DNA of 49,815 bases, taken from the NCBI GenBank assembly GCA_002245135.1, contig NGBS01000625.1, positions 1 through 49,815 of the forward strand, written 5' to 3'. The translations under genes were made by a program, and so were the position numbers. The stretch is from Proteromonas lacertae. Taxonomy: Eukaryota; Sar; Bigyra; Opalinata; Proteromonadidae. The notes under the pieces are model-generated. The model saw only the letters and a list, made by a program, of their open reading frames with translations. It searched no databases and was not told where the DNA came from. This document shows, in pieces, positions 1-9,915 of the stretch (position 1 is its first letter; the number at the start of each line of letters is the position of its first letter).

Positions 1-2
1 AT

Positions 3-988
3 CTTCTAAGACCAGCCTTAAGAAACATCCAAGAACGCCTTGAAGATATACAACACTTTGTCAAGGACTCCAAGATCAAGGAGGATAATACCAACTACTT
101 CATCCTCACATCTCAGTTCATCGATAAGGTCATCACTTCCCTAAGACAACTTAGTAAAGCTGCTAATCACCTGGTTGTTGAACTAAAGGCTTATGAGAAG
201 ATGCTTCAACACGATCATCCGATGCTCTTCAAGGACAAGACAATCTCCCTGGATGCATACTTTAAGGCAACTAACTACTTGATCAACTACACTGATGAAG
301 TTATTCATATCCTCGACTCGAAGAATCTCATGAGCATTACGTCCTTAAGGATTCTGCTTACTTCCTTAAGTACAAGAGTCAATCCTGCAGCTACGTGAAA
401 GTAGAGAACCGACCTAGTACAAGAACAGACTCCGAGAAGGTACTTGTTTTTGACGAGGACAACTTACTTCATGCACCCACAGCTGTTACTTACGCACAAA
501 TGAAGTTAGTCAAGGAGATGATGGATAACGCATCCCAACTCTACGTAGACTTCAACAAGGAGATGATCACCTGGTTGATATATTACGGTATTGACTTCCA
601 GGATCTTCCAGTTACTTCATTGAGTCTCAACTTTACGGATTCCATGCAGGAGGAAGAAGGCATCACTGGTAATGAGTCCATGGAGGAGGAGGACAATGAT
701 GATGGTAATATCGATGGTAAGCAGAAGGATTCATCTTCAGTAACATCTTCAATCAAGAGTAAGGAACTTATAAATCCGCAACCTCAACAATCTCATGAAC
801 GTCCCGACATCTTTAGCAGTGACAACGATACCGATAATGAAGATAATGATAAGGCCGGTAAGGAAGTTAAATTAACTCCTGTCAATGTCATTGAAGAGAA
901 CGTTCCTAAGCTAGTCGATGAATTGCTAGAGCAACCACCTCCACTACCTCCTAAGCCTGTAATCACCAAGTCTGGTAAACAATTATGA
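3..988 (+). pseudogene. Coding remnant of the G+C-rich element: helical protein with acidic middle and proline-rich tail
   Basis: The 5' part runs into the window edge. It encodes helix-rich sequence (about 130 residues visible) followed by a segment with an acidic Asp/Glu/Asn-rich region and a tail with a PPPLPPKP motif, which resembles an SH3-binding stretch. The codon use is that of the element, not of the A+T-rich genes nearby. It converges with a short minus-strand frame (about 985-1083) beginning MAPINYEYDQLQKRK. I do not recognise the family. It belongs to the repeat element and looks broken. Confidence 0.4.
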
Positions 989-1194
989 GTCCTTCATGCA
1001 TCTCCAAAGAGTCCTTGAATTTACCTAGTACTTGTTGCTTGCGCTTCTGTAACTGGTCGTACTCATAATTGATCGGAGCCATCGTAGCGTAGATATTCCT
1101 GGGTAATGAGTAAGCTAGCAATCTCCTTTGATACCTTGACATTGAATTTCTTTTGTTTATCCCAACAATTGCAATTAGGAATCAACTCAATAGC

Positions 1195-1800
1195 TTACTT
1201 ATCATCCTCATCTAACATACCCAGCTTCATGCACTTTACCGTGATATCCTTCACATTATCTATTCCCAAGGAGATGTTTATTGTGTTGTACTTATCTAAG
1301 TTCATCTTATCAGTAAAGTCAAAGGTCCATTGCCTTATGAAGATGCGGACGATTCTCTCTCCGGGATGTGCAAGGCCATAAATCTTCCTACGATCAGTCA
1401 TGGGATTGTACTTCACTAGGAAGCCAATTGTCCTTAAAGAGATATTCACCTGATCCTCTAAGCACTTCCTCAGCTTCATGATCATCATCTCCTATAATCC
1501 TGAAGAGTCTCTTGAGTACCTCCCGATTACGATCCACAATCTTGAGCTTAGCGTAACATTGGTGATCTTCTTATCGTCTGGGTCAGGGATGAACTTAGCG
1601 ATGCAATCAATGATCACTGGTTTCTCGGGAGTGATGTAAGTCTTTGATAGCTAGTTCTGATTTCCTTTTACAGTTGCCTCGTAAGTATAGATTCTCATTA
1701 CCATCTTTGAAAGCCCTTTCATCATGAACTCATCCTTACGATCGTCTTCATACTTCTCAGTGATCTCCTTGATAAGATTGAAGTACTTCTGTTCTTATTC
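1195..1800 (-). pseudogene. Coding remnant, unit A of a tandem paralogous pair in the G+C-rich element
   Basis: Minus-strand coding sequence with the landmarks KYFNLIKEITEKYEDDRK near its start and RQWTFDFTDKMNLDKYNT near its end. The same landmarks in the same order occur in unit B (about 1926-2581) as ENYFNLIREVTENYDQERK and LPRWTFNFIDSKDYSKYRT, so the two are paralogs in tandem on one strand. A further copy of part of unit A lies at about 25775-26055 on the plus strand. No recognised domain; function unknown. It looks like a decayed copy. Confidence 0.45.
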
Positions 1801-1925
1801 ATCGATCAAGTATAGGAATAAGTTTATTGAACTGAATCAACCCCGAGATTACCATCCATCTGAGAACCATTACTCCTGGAGGATTGAATTCAATGATGGA
1901 TGGATGAGATCATTACTTGGTATTT

Positions 1926-2581
1926 CCTTTGAACTCCTTCCTTGCAGCTATGCATCTGTCGGTGATGTCTTCCACATCGTCGTTACCAGCAACGACTTCT
2001 AAGGTGCGGTACTTGGAGTAGTCCTTTGAGTCAATAAAGTTAAAGGTCCATCTAGGGAGTCTTAAACGAAAAATCCTCTTACCAAGACTTGCTAGGTGTT
2101 GGAACTTACTAATTGTTTTAGCAGCCCGTAGCTGACATTGCCAAACCTGCTTACTATTATCGTTCCTCTTAAAACATCCTCAGCATCGTGTTTGTTATCT
2201 CCAATCACTTCGAAGAGCTTCCTTAAGATCTGATGATTGCTATCATGGATCTTCAGATAAATCCTATTGTCGCCTAAGTCCCGAACAACGCTTCCAACAC
2301 AGTCCACAATCATTGGGATCACCGGAGTGATGGTTACCTTCCTTGTTCATGGAATGCCTTTATCCATAAAGTTTTTATTCATAGCATCCCCGTAAGTGTC
2401 TGAGTCTTCTACTCGCATCTTATAAGTGAAGAGCTTATCAATCTTCTCCTGTCTGGTCGTCTTCTTCGGGAAGGTCAATTCCTCCTTACGTTCCTGATCG
2501 TAGTTCTCGGTGACTTCACGGATCAGGTTGAAATAGTTCTCATTCATTGACTTCATCGGATGAGAATTATCGGACTGCCCT
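1926..2581 (-). pseudogene. Coding remnant, unit B of the tandem paralogous pair
   Basis: Minus-strand coding sequence. The better-preserved twin is at 24530-25215. Landmarks are ENYFNLIREVTENYDQ near the start, IPMIVDCVGSVVRDLGD in the middle and a WTFNF..VEDITDRC segment at the end. Paralogous to unit A, which lies just downstream on the same strand. The alternating beta-rich and short helical look could suit an OB-like or other small beta domain, but this is a guess. Function unknown; it appears broken here. Confidence 0.45.
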
Positions 2582-2759
2582 CAACTCACTTTGTTAATTA
2601 AGTCTTGACGTTTTCCTAGAATTGACTTTTTACTCACTCCATGAAGATAAGGATTCCTCCGAAGAATGAACTTAGAGCAAATGCAAAGTCCCATCAACGC
2701 GATAAACTAGTCCAGAAAGTAATAGCAACCCTTGGAATTCATAAACCTAGATAATCACT

Positions 2760-3436
2760 TACTTTAGTTCATCAGGAAGTGTTATCTCAAGAGTCTTCAT
2801 CGACATCGTCAGTTCATCGCGGTTCAGATACTGTTTCAGAAACTCCTTCAAGAACATCATCCGTCCTTGATTTTACCTAGTGATGATAAGAACTCCATCG
2901 TTTATCAAGAATGTTTCCTAGCAGTTCCCTTTACAACAGCACCAAAGGCTTTCATCAATCTAAGTATAGATGGGGAGGTAAAGGGTTTTGTTTGTTGTGG
3001 TAGCTCCTTCTACATCGCTTTATTAGCTTCGCTTCATCGCGAGGAGTTCAAAGGTATTCACAAGATAGACCTTGAAAGATTCTTATGGTTCAAAGCGTTC
3101 TCGTACTACCTAAGGCTAAGTGAATGCATCTCCAATCCCTTACTATGCGATAAGTCGATTGCTAAGATAGAGGAGGACAATCATCTATCCAATAACGTAT
3201 TTAAGATGCTTCAGAAGCCAGATATTCACTTAGTTCCTTCCAATGATTCCTATAAGCAGGTGAATTTACTTTACCTGGAAGAGAATTGTAAGCCTTCAAC
3301 ATTTCCTAGCACAGATACTCCAAATAATGAATCTCTTAGAGGTTCTACGATCATCCATTTCCATTACGTCACCATCGTTGATCTGTCTATGAGTTTATCA
3401 ACCCAAGACAAGAGAAGTAATAGAATCACCATGTAA
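2760..3436 (+). pseudogene. Coding remnant, unrecognised globular protein of the G+C-rich element
   Basis: Plus-strand frame whose central 170 or so residues are identical or nearly so to those at 23672-24313 in the inverted copy. Landmarks: ILPSDDKNSIVYQECFLAVP, then a Cys-rich FVCCGSSFYIALLASLH segment, then FLWFKAFSYYLRLSECI. The two copies diverge at their 3' ends, next to the following gene. No family recognised. The high identity between copies shows recent duplication or conversion. Confidence 0.45.
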
Positions 3437-3437
3437 G

Positions 3438-3800
3438 TTAGAAAAAGAAGTCTGGCCTTTGACGTCTATTGATCATGCGTGTGATAATCCTACTCCATTG
3501 ATCTATCAACTCCGACAACTCGTTAAGGATCTTGCTTATTGAATCTAGTCTTTGTTGGGCGTAGTCAACGATATAGATATACCTTGTAGCTACCTTAGTC
3601 TTGATTACCGTGGTAACTTCATTGTCTTGTTCACTACTAGGCCTTGAAAGTTGTTGACATCTCCTTACTTCCTCTTGAGATAGTCTACTCCTTCCTACGT
3701 GTTCCTCCAATTCCTTCTTACGACTACTCCTCCATACAGAGAAGATTGCTAGATAATTGATCTCCTTGTGAAGTTGCTGATCTATCTTCTTAAAATCAAC
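3438..3800 (-). pseudogene. Coding remnant, charged helical protein of the G+C-rich element
   Basis: Minus-strand frame converging on the previous one. It carries the landmarks EEHVGRSRLSQEEVRRCQQL, DNEVTTVIKTKVATRYIYIV and ISKILNELSELIDQW. A near-identical copy lies at 23371-23681 on the plus strand. It is rich in charged residues and predicted helix. No family recognised. Confidence 0.4.
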
Positions 3801-4617
3801 CTTACCAAGGATCGGTAAGTTGCTAGTATCAATGGTCCTTGCCTTTATCGATATGAAGCTTCAGAGAATACAACACCAGGCAAGATTATTTCATCATGCT
3901 GACCTTGATGGATTCAACAATCGTTTCTTAAGAGTATACCCAGCTGATCTCCTCCATACTCTTCAGAATTGAATTAGTTTACCTAGACAATTAACAAGGA
4001 CGATGAGACTTACCTTCAGAAGACTATTGAGATTGCTGCTATCTCTTTTCAAGGTCCTTGAGAATTATAGAATTGATTGAAGCCTCCCGAAGTCATCATT
4101 GTATACTTGTTAACAATTGTAAAGTTCCAGTTCTTCTTTGAGTTGTCCATTGCGTTCAAAGATTGCCCTGTTGATTACCCTAGCTTTTCAATGGCCTTGT
4201 AAATTGACTAACTAATAGAAGAACCATCTAGACCTTCCCAAATACGTCCAGCCGTGCATGACTGCGTCAGGAAATCTCCCATGATGGGAGATTCCTTCCT
4301 TGCCAACACAGCTGTTCTTCTTGTGAAGGTCTTGGATGAACTTATCTAGGAGAGTTATAAGGATGATAAAACATACCTTCAGAAGCCTTCCGAGATTGCT
4401 AATCATTATCTTCAAGTGCCCTTGAGAAATCCACAACTAGCTAGAACCTCCCTGAGTTACCAAATGTAAACTCCCGGTTCCACGATTGATTTCCACAGTT
4501 CAATTAAAAGCCCTTACAAGGTCACCAGCGTAGCAAGGAGAGTCAAGAGTATGATTAGATTCATCATTACATCGAGGTAACCAACACTTCTAGATAGCTT
4601 CCAGGAGTACCCGTAGG

Positions 4618-4651
4618 GAAGTAGACCCCGTTGAGAAGTAGACCCTGTTGG
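4618..4651. repeat. Two tandem 17-bp repeats near the right end of the left element
   Basis: Two adjacent copies of GAAGTAGACCC(C/T)GTTG(A/G) at 4618-4634 and 4635-4651, differing at two positions. They sit about 90 bp inside the terminal hairpin and could be subterminal binding sites of the element. That role is inference. Confidence 0.6.
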
Positions 4652-4741
4652 GAGGAATCCCATAGGAACCTTACGTAAATGGAACCCTGGGACATTGTCA
4701 CAGAGTTCTAACGAGTGTTCTAGGAGTCCGTCCCCTTCTAG

Positions 4742-4812
4742 ATTCAGAGTTGACCTTTACGGGAGCTTCATCGATTGCATCGATGAAGCTCCCGTAAAGG
4801 TCAACTCTGAAT
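4742..4812. repeat. Perfect 34-bp inverted repeat with a 3-nt loop (hairpin)
   Basis: Left arm 4742-4775 starts ATTCAGAGTTGACC and ends CTTCATCGAT. Right arm 4779-4812 is its exact reverse complement, with loop TGC at 4776-4778. The arm ends exactly where base composition switches from the G+C-richer element to A+T-rich DNA. A hairpin like this at an element boundary recalls covalently closed ends of linear replicons or a head-to-head joined terminus. Transcriptional termination is less likely in a eukaryote. Confidence 0.9.
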
Positions 4813-4830
4813 TATAAGACATTTTAATTG

Positions 4831-5126
4831 AAAAAAGAAAATATTGAATCAAGCCTCACTCAAGCCAATTTTTACATTTCAACTAATGAATTTTTGTTTA
4901 AATTAGCTAAATATGCATTTAGTTTCCTTCAAAAGTTTCTAGAAAACAAACAACGCAAATATTCAAACTATTTATATTAACAAAAAAGTATACTGCAGAG
5001 GTAGGTCATATAACAAAGTAAGTATAAAAGTAACAATTTTTCATCAAGACAAGTAATAATATACATTTAGTTTGTTTTAAAAGTGTCTGGTAGACAAATG
5101 ACCAACTATGACAAGCGACACACAAT
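4831..5126 (+). repeat. Dispersed repeat, copy A
   Basis: Starts AAAAAAGAAAATATTGAATC, followed by AAGCCTCACTCAAGCC, and ends near GTCTGGTAGACAAATGACC. It matches copy B (27270-27606) in the same orientation with high identity, except for an indel of about 45 bp. The CAAGCC..CAAGCC head also occurs at about 26344-26480 and, inverted, at about 25525-25590. No coding capacity. Probably a small non-autonomous element. Confidence 0.75.
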
Positions 5127-5782
5127 AAAGATGGCTGGAGTAATAGAATTAAATATAAAAATCCTATTCTCGGTTGAATGTCTGCATCGAGATATCTTTT
5201 TAATTTTTTCGGAATCAAATTTGATTTATATGCTACTCTATTGTCTGATATCGCCATATTTATCATAAATCATATATACGGAAAAGAATATTTATCTATT
5301 TTTAAATCAAGTATAGTGAAAGATGTTTATATAGAAATAATAGCAGATTATTAGGAAATAAACAAAGATATCAACATCAATTAGAAATATTAGAAAGAAT
5401 ATATTCATTTACAACGTTTATGGATAATAGTATAGTTAATTATATTATGTAGATTTTTCCAAAATAGTATAATTTGAACAGAAATCAAAATATATTTGTA
5501 ACAGCTTATGAAGTATGCATCATGCTGTTTAATTTATTAAACATAAATTCAATGATAAAGAACAGTCTATTAGGTGCTTTAAACAATGAAAATAATTGTA
5601 ATAACTCTTTCAGGAGGATGTTACTGTAATATGAAAAAGTGATATAAGTAATTATTCAAATAGACCTTGTTGGATCTATGAAAAATTACATCTAGACAAT
5701 CATTGTTTGGCTATGATGAATTAGATATTAGGAGGTTGAACATTATTTATATCATAATAAACACCATGCAATTGAATTTTAA
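5127..5782. other. A+T-rich stretch without a convincing gene
   Basis: Only short open frames on both strands, with frequent stops. A degenerate frame near 5587-5790 (start MKIIVITLSGGCYCN, later SRQSLFGYDELDIRRLNI) could be the remains of another glycan gene, but I cannot assign a family. A possible 3' splice acceptor (AACAG) ends at 5785, immediately before the open frame of the GT31 gene. Confidence 0.4.
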
Positions 5783-6760
5783 CAGAGAAGCATTAATATA
5801 ATTTCTTTATTACATTTATTCTATTTAATAATTTCTTTATCACTATTATTTTGTATTTATAATTGTAATAAATATCAATATAATCAACATATTTTCTTTG
5901 AAAGACTTGCGAAATACAATAACAATAATTCTATTCTTTTACAAGAAATAAAATATAATCCACCTTATTATGATATAGATTTATTTATTCCAAAATATTT
6001 TGATTTTAGAATTGAATTAGAGCCAATAGAACGAAATGAATATAACAATATTATAGCAGTATTATCTTCTCCTCACAATTTTAAGAAAAGATATTCTTTT
6101 AGATTAAATTACAATAAACACAATAATATGTATAGAACTAAACTATTATTCTTTTTTGGAACTTCTGTTTATGAGAATTATGAATTGCTAAAATATGAAT
6201 CTCTGCTCTATAATGATATAGTTCAATTTAAATTTCAGAACAGCTATTTAAACCTAACTCTTTTATCAGTAATGGCAATTAAATACAGTTATAGAAATTT
6301 CAATAATTCATTATTTTATATAAAAACAGATGATGACGTATTAATAAACTATAAAATCTTAAACCACGTATTAAGTATTATCAATCAAAATAATAATAGT
6401 ATATATGGACATTTAGCTCCATCTTTTATTGTAGATAGAGACAAGAATAGTAAAAGCTATATACCGTTATTTGAATATCCTTATAAAATATTACCAATGT
6501 ATGTTTATGGATGTATTATAATATCAACATATAATTCTATAAAGAATATATATATACAAACTACTAAAAAACAGCATTATGTATGGAGAGAAGATGTTAA
6601 CTTTGGCATATTGTGCAACTTAAGCGGAATAAATATTATGCAGTTACCTAACAAAATTGATATTAAAATAAAAGAAAAAAATTGTACATATATTAATAAT
6701 ATCATTGCAATAGAAGTAGAATCATTTATTGATGATTTCTATTGTTTAGAATATTACTAA
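5783..6760 (+). CDS. GT31-family beta-galactosyltransferase-like glycosyltransferase
   Basis: Transfers a sugar, in this family usually galactose or N-acetylhexosamine in beta1,3 linkage, onto a growing glycan in the Golgi. The frame is open from 5783 to the stop at 6758-6760. A hydrophobic leader (ISLLHLFYLIISLSLLFCI) gives the type II anchor. Then come IIAVLSSPHNFKKR, KLLFFFGTS, NDIVQFKFQNSYLNLTLLSV and the metal-binding FYIKTDDDVLIN, which is the GT31 DDD motif. A later WREDVNFGI matches the family's EDV motif. The first in-frame ATG is at 6128, inside the domain. No ATG precedes the anchor, so the true start (non-AUG codon, lost ATG, or a leader joined at the AACAG acceptor) is unknown. 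It converges with the GT10 gene 19 bp away. Family confident, sugar specificity not. Confidence 0.85.
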   Translation, partial: QRSINIISLLHLFYLIISLSLLFCIYNCNKYQYNQHIFFERLAKYNNNNSILLQEIKYNPPYYDIDLFIPKYFDFRIELEPIERNEYNNIIAVLSSPHNFKKRYSFRLNYNKHNNMYRTKLLFFFGTSVYENYELLKYESLLYNDIVQFKFQNSYLNLTLLSVMAIKYSYRNFNNSLFYIKTDDDVLINYKILNHVLSIINQNNNSIYGHLAPSFIVDRDKNSKSYIPLFEYPYKILPMYVYGCIIISTYNSIKNIYIQTTKKQHYVWREDVNFGILCNLSGINIMQLPNKIDIKIKEKNCTYINNIIAIEVESFIDDFYCLEYY

Positions 6761-6779
6761 AAGAATATTTATATTTATG

Positions 6780-7790
6780 CTATACTTTATTATATTTATT
6801 AATATATTCACATAAATCACAAGGTTTAAATGAATATTTTTTCATATTGTAATACCAGTTTTGTGAATATGAATATGGCCATTTAATATATTCTAGCAAA
6901 ATATTTCTATTGTTTTTGATGGTATATATGTATTCTATTAGTGCATCATAGTTTTTATAATCTTTTGCATTTATTATTGAAGTGTTTGATGGATAATACT
7001 CATCTATGTTCATAGCTCCAAAGTAAATTGGAATTGATCCTCCTCTTAAACAATCCCATAATTTTTCTGTTACATAATCATTATCAAGCGAGTCTGAATG
7101 CATTTGTCCCCATTTTACTTGATTTATTGTATTCTCTATTGCCAAACAGAATTTGTACTTCCGTATAATAAATATTTTGTCATTTGATTTATTAAAAGGC
7201 CATTTCATGTGTTTGCTAAATGCATCTCCGTATTTATCCACATCTATTCTTTTGCTAAACATCTCACACAATCTATTTCTCTTTTTATAATTCACTCTAT
7301 AAATAAAAACTGCATCTTTTCTTTTCATAAATTCATTTATAGAAATAATTGAATGTCTAGCTTCTGTGATTATTTTATCGATGTTATTATAATAAGTATA
7401 TGGATAATGATGTTGTGTTTTTATTCTTTTGTAACTGATTAACACATTAAATATTTTATTATTACCTCTAATTATAGTATTCATTTCTTTCCATCTACTT
7501 ATTGCCTCTAAGTTACATAAAAAATATAAACAATTTCTTTTCCTTGTAATGTTCTTTTTAAAATATATCCTGCTATATATTATAGCATTTGGTAGATAAT
7601 TTTCTTTTTTTGATACGTAACAGATTAGATGACCACATAAGTATACTCTATTTTTTAGCAAAAACCAATTATCACTATATTTATTATTGATATATACTTT
7701 TATATAATTAGATGTATTTCGATATATAATATAAATCATTGTAATGTAGATTAACATTAGAAAATGATAATCTAAAAAGAAGCATGACAT
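6780..7790 (-). CDS. GT10-family alpha1,3/4-fucosyltransferase
   Basis: Expected to transfer fucose from GDP-fucose to GlcNAc or Glc in Golgi glycans. The protein has 336 residues, a little short for the family. An N-terminal hydrophobic segment (residues about 8-23) gives a signal anchor. The diagnostic GT10 block is clear in the C-terminal third: FCLAIENTIN, DNDYVTEKLWDCLRGGSIP, IYFGAMNIDEYYP and INAKDY. It is divergent from the next gene with only 17 bp between start codons. The intact frame, alone without an intron, indicates a working gene. Acceptor specificity cannot be read from sequence. Confidence 0.93.
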   Translation of the reverse strand: MSCFFLDYHFLMLIYITMIYIIYRNTSNYIKVYINNKYSDNWFLLKNRVYLCGHLICYVSKKENYLPNAIIYSRIYFKKNITRKRNCLYFLCNLEAISRWKEMNTIIRGNNKIFNVLISYKRIKTQHHYPYTYYNNIDKIITEARHSIISINEFMKRKDAVFIYRVNYKKRNRLCEMFSKRIDVDKYGDAFSKHMKWPFNKSNDKIFIIRKYKFCLAIENTINQVKWGQMHSDSLDNDYVTEKLWDCLRGGSIPIYFGAMNIDEYYPSNTSIINAKDYKNYDALIEYIYTIKNNRNILLEYIKWPYSYSQNWYYNMKKYSFKPCDLCEYINKYNKV

Positions 7791-7807
7791 TTATATTTTT
7801 TGAGTGA

Positions 7808-8809
7808 ATGATACTCTTATTGATAATTTCATATTTTTATATATTTTTACTATATTTTTATATTTCATATTTTAATAATTACAATATATTTCAAAAATTA
7901 AATATAAGAATTAATAGTGAGATGAAGATATATGACATGTGTATTAAGAGGAATAATAATCTTCTACCATGTAGGAATTTAATAAAATATAATTCTGCGC
8001 TTGTTGAAGAAAAAGTTCATCAGTCCTATTTTCCAACATCAATTCTGTTTTTATGCAAAAAACATGTTAATGTAGCATGTTCAAATACGCTCATTGTTGT
8101 AGGAATTCTATCTAGACCTGAATATTTTTATGAAAGAATGATTATTAGAAGAATATTTAGAAATAGAAAGTACATTATTCATATATTTATATGCGGTATT
8201 TCGTTGAATGATGAAATTAATGATATTATAAAAAGAGAAAGTAATATATATATGGATATAATTACATTTGATGTTATTAATTCATACTATAATTGCTCAA
8301 TTATAATGTCGTGTTTTTATTCATATCTTTTTAAGAACTGCAGAAATATTAAGTGGATTATAAAGTTGGATATAGATACGTATATTAACATAAATATGAT
8401 ATTTAATATTTTAAATATAAATAATAAAAATATATCAGTTATTGGAAGGATATGTAAAAAACCTAAGATGAAATGTAATACAAAATATAAATGGTCTTTA
8501 TCATGCAATAATACTAACTCAAGTTATGTTTATTTCCCACCTTATCCTTTTGGTCCTGGTTTTATATTTAACTATTCATATATTCAATGTATTAATTCAT
8601 ATTTTGCTAGAAATAAATATATAATTTGGATTGAAGACATTTTCTTTGGTATGATAATGAAATACTGTAAAATGAATTATATGGATATAAGCAATATTAC
8701 AGAAATTACATATTCTTCAAAAGTAAATTTATCAATAGCAGAGCATTATATATTTGTTCATGGTTTTAATCCAATAGAAATATTAATAGCTAATCAAATT
8801 TATCAGTAG
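7808..8809 (+). CDS. GT31-like glycosyltransferase with a DID in place of DDD motif
   Basis: A 333-residue type II membrane protein with a strongly hydrophobic start (residues about 2-22). The GT31 pattern is visible in order: TLIVVGILSRPEYFYERMII (family start block), MDIITFDVINSYYNCSIIMS, the metal motif KLDIDTYINI, then PFGPGFIFNYSYI and WIEDIFFGMI, equivalents of the YP.Y.SG.GY and EDV motifs. The central acid of the DDD is replaced (DID), which still fits a DxD metal site. Substrate unknown. It is divergent from the GT10 gene, and the GT92 pseudogene starts 7 bp after its stop. Confidence 0.8.
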   Translation: MILLLIISYFYIFLLYFYISYFNNYNIFQKLNIRINSEMKIYDMCIKRNNNLLPCRNLIKYNSALVEEKVHQSYFPTSILFLCKKHVNVACSNTLIVVGILSRPEYFYERMIIRRIFRNRKYIIHIFICGISLNDEINDIIKRESNIYMDIITFDVINSYYNCSIIMSCFYSYLFKNCRNIKWIIKLDIDTYININMIFNILNINNKNISVIGRICKKPKMKCNTKYKWSLSCNNTNSSYVYFPPYPFGPGFIFNYSYIQCINSYFARNKYIIWIEDIFFGMIMKYCKMNYMDISNITEITYSSKVNLSIAEHYIFVHGFNPIEILIANQIYQ

Positions 8810-8816
8810 TGATAGA

Positions 8817-9905
8817 ATGAATATATTATATTTTTTGGGGTTATTATTATTAATATTTATTACATATTTAAAACCAAAAAAATTAACAATAAAGAGTTCT
8901 GTTTCCATGCAGCATTTTTATAGAAATAATCTTGTTATATATTAGGCTGTTGAAGATAAAAGGTATAATGTTATTAGAATATTAGGAGGAATGTATTTAA
9001 ACTTAAACAGATCTCTTATAGTAATTAAAGTTAATAATGAAATTGTGAATTACAGAATTAAAGTATTGGGTTTAATTGTCATTTTTAACATACATTTTCC
9101 TCTCAAATATATAAATATTGTAATTAATTATAATAAATCAGTTAAACAGATATATGTAAATAATATTGCAATAGAATATCAAATAATAAAAAGAATGATT
9201 ATATTCATAATTTCACTGTTTGTATAACTTCTCTAAAAAACAATTTTACAGCTAAAACGCTGTTAAATCAAACACTTAGTATAATGTATATAATATGGAT
9301 GATGTCTCACATGCAATTATATACTATGGAGATATATCAGATGATGTATATAATGTAATGAAAGCACATGTGATTAGCGGTTTTATAAATATTATATATT
9401 GGCCTGATCTTGAAATACTTTCATATATGAAAAATTATGGTCAAATTTTGAAAATGAATGATTGCTTGTATAGAAGTTATTATAACAGTAAGTATATTAT
9501 AAACACTGATATAGATGAAATAATAATTCCAAAAAGGTATTATGATATAAAAAGAAATGTAATTGCGGAATGTTTAAATTCTATTCTAAAACCTTTCCAA
9601 CTAAAAATAAGGTAGATTATATGTGCAAGCATGGAAGAGAAACATACAATAAATTACCTTCTATTCCCGATTTTAGTTTATATGATAAAACATTAGCTTG
9701 CAAAGAAACAATGGCAAGAACAAAGTACATTATATCTAATAGAAATGTAGAAGCTATTCGATTTCATGATGCAATAAGTAAAGATAATTAGAGCATAGTT
9801 GATTACAATGATGGATATTGTAGGCATACAAGACTGATTCCTGAAAACATAAAGATTCTATGTATTAATTTGACTAAAGATAGGACAATTGATAAATACA
9901 AATAG
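8817..9905 (+). pseudogene. Decayed GT92 (DUF23) glycosyltransferase gene
   Basis: Begins with an ATG and hydrophobic anchor (FLGLLLLIFITYL), then the GT92 landmarks in the right order but in different frames: VIY..AVEDKRYNVIRILGG, ITSLKNNFTAKTLLNQT, HAIIYYGDISDDVYNVM, KMNDCLYRSYYNSKYI, NTDIDEIIIP and a terminal GYCRHTR. There is an in-frame stop after VIY (8943-8945), another after ISKDN (9789-9791), and frame changes near 9195, 9290 and 9600. None fits a GT..AG intron. Its two intact relatives in the cluster are at 10787 and 15373, but its catalytic block looks closer to other GT92 proteins than to those two. A dead member of the cluster. Confidence 0.8.
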
Positions 9906-9915
9906 AGTTGAGTTT

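Larger units (their letters stand above)
1..4812. repeat. Unclassified G+C-richer repeat element, left copy (starts before the window)
   Basis: This block is visibly richer in G+C than everything from 4813 onward and has different codon use. It carries coding remnants on both strands, listed separately. Its middle (about 1833-4178) recurs in inverted orientation at about 22890-25299, and about 1470-1740 recurs at about 25775-26055. The right edge at 4812 coincides with a perfect hairpin, after which the sequence becomes A+T-rich at once. I recognise none of its proteins, and see no transposase, integrase, polymerase or capsid signature, so family is unknown. A virus-like or plasmid-like origin is possible but unproven. 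The two copies are nearly identical over long stretches, which suggests recent spread. The coding content looks broken overall. Confidence 0.7.

Noticed and set aside
1106-2002. Plus-strand open frames at 1106-1381 and 1724-2002
   Set aside because: They lie antisense to the paralogous units A and B, which are supported by the inverted copy and by each other.
4742-4812. Rho-independent type terminator
   Set aside because: The setting is eukaryotic, the loop is only 3 nt and no T-run follows; an element end is a better reading.
1-4812. Assignment of the G+C-rich element to Polintons, retroelements or a named virus group
   Set aside because: No integrase, protease, polymerase, ATPase or capsid signature could be seen in the visible coding remnants.
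5083-5268. Overlapping open frames at 5006-5266 (minus) and 5083-5268 (plus)
   Set aside because: Both overlap the end of a non-coding dispersed repeat, show no family features and have no conserved counterpart in copy B.
8925-8945. A 12-nt intron in the GT92 pseudogene explaining the first stop
   Set aside because: Too short, removes conserved residues, and does not solve the other breaks.
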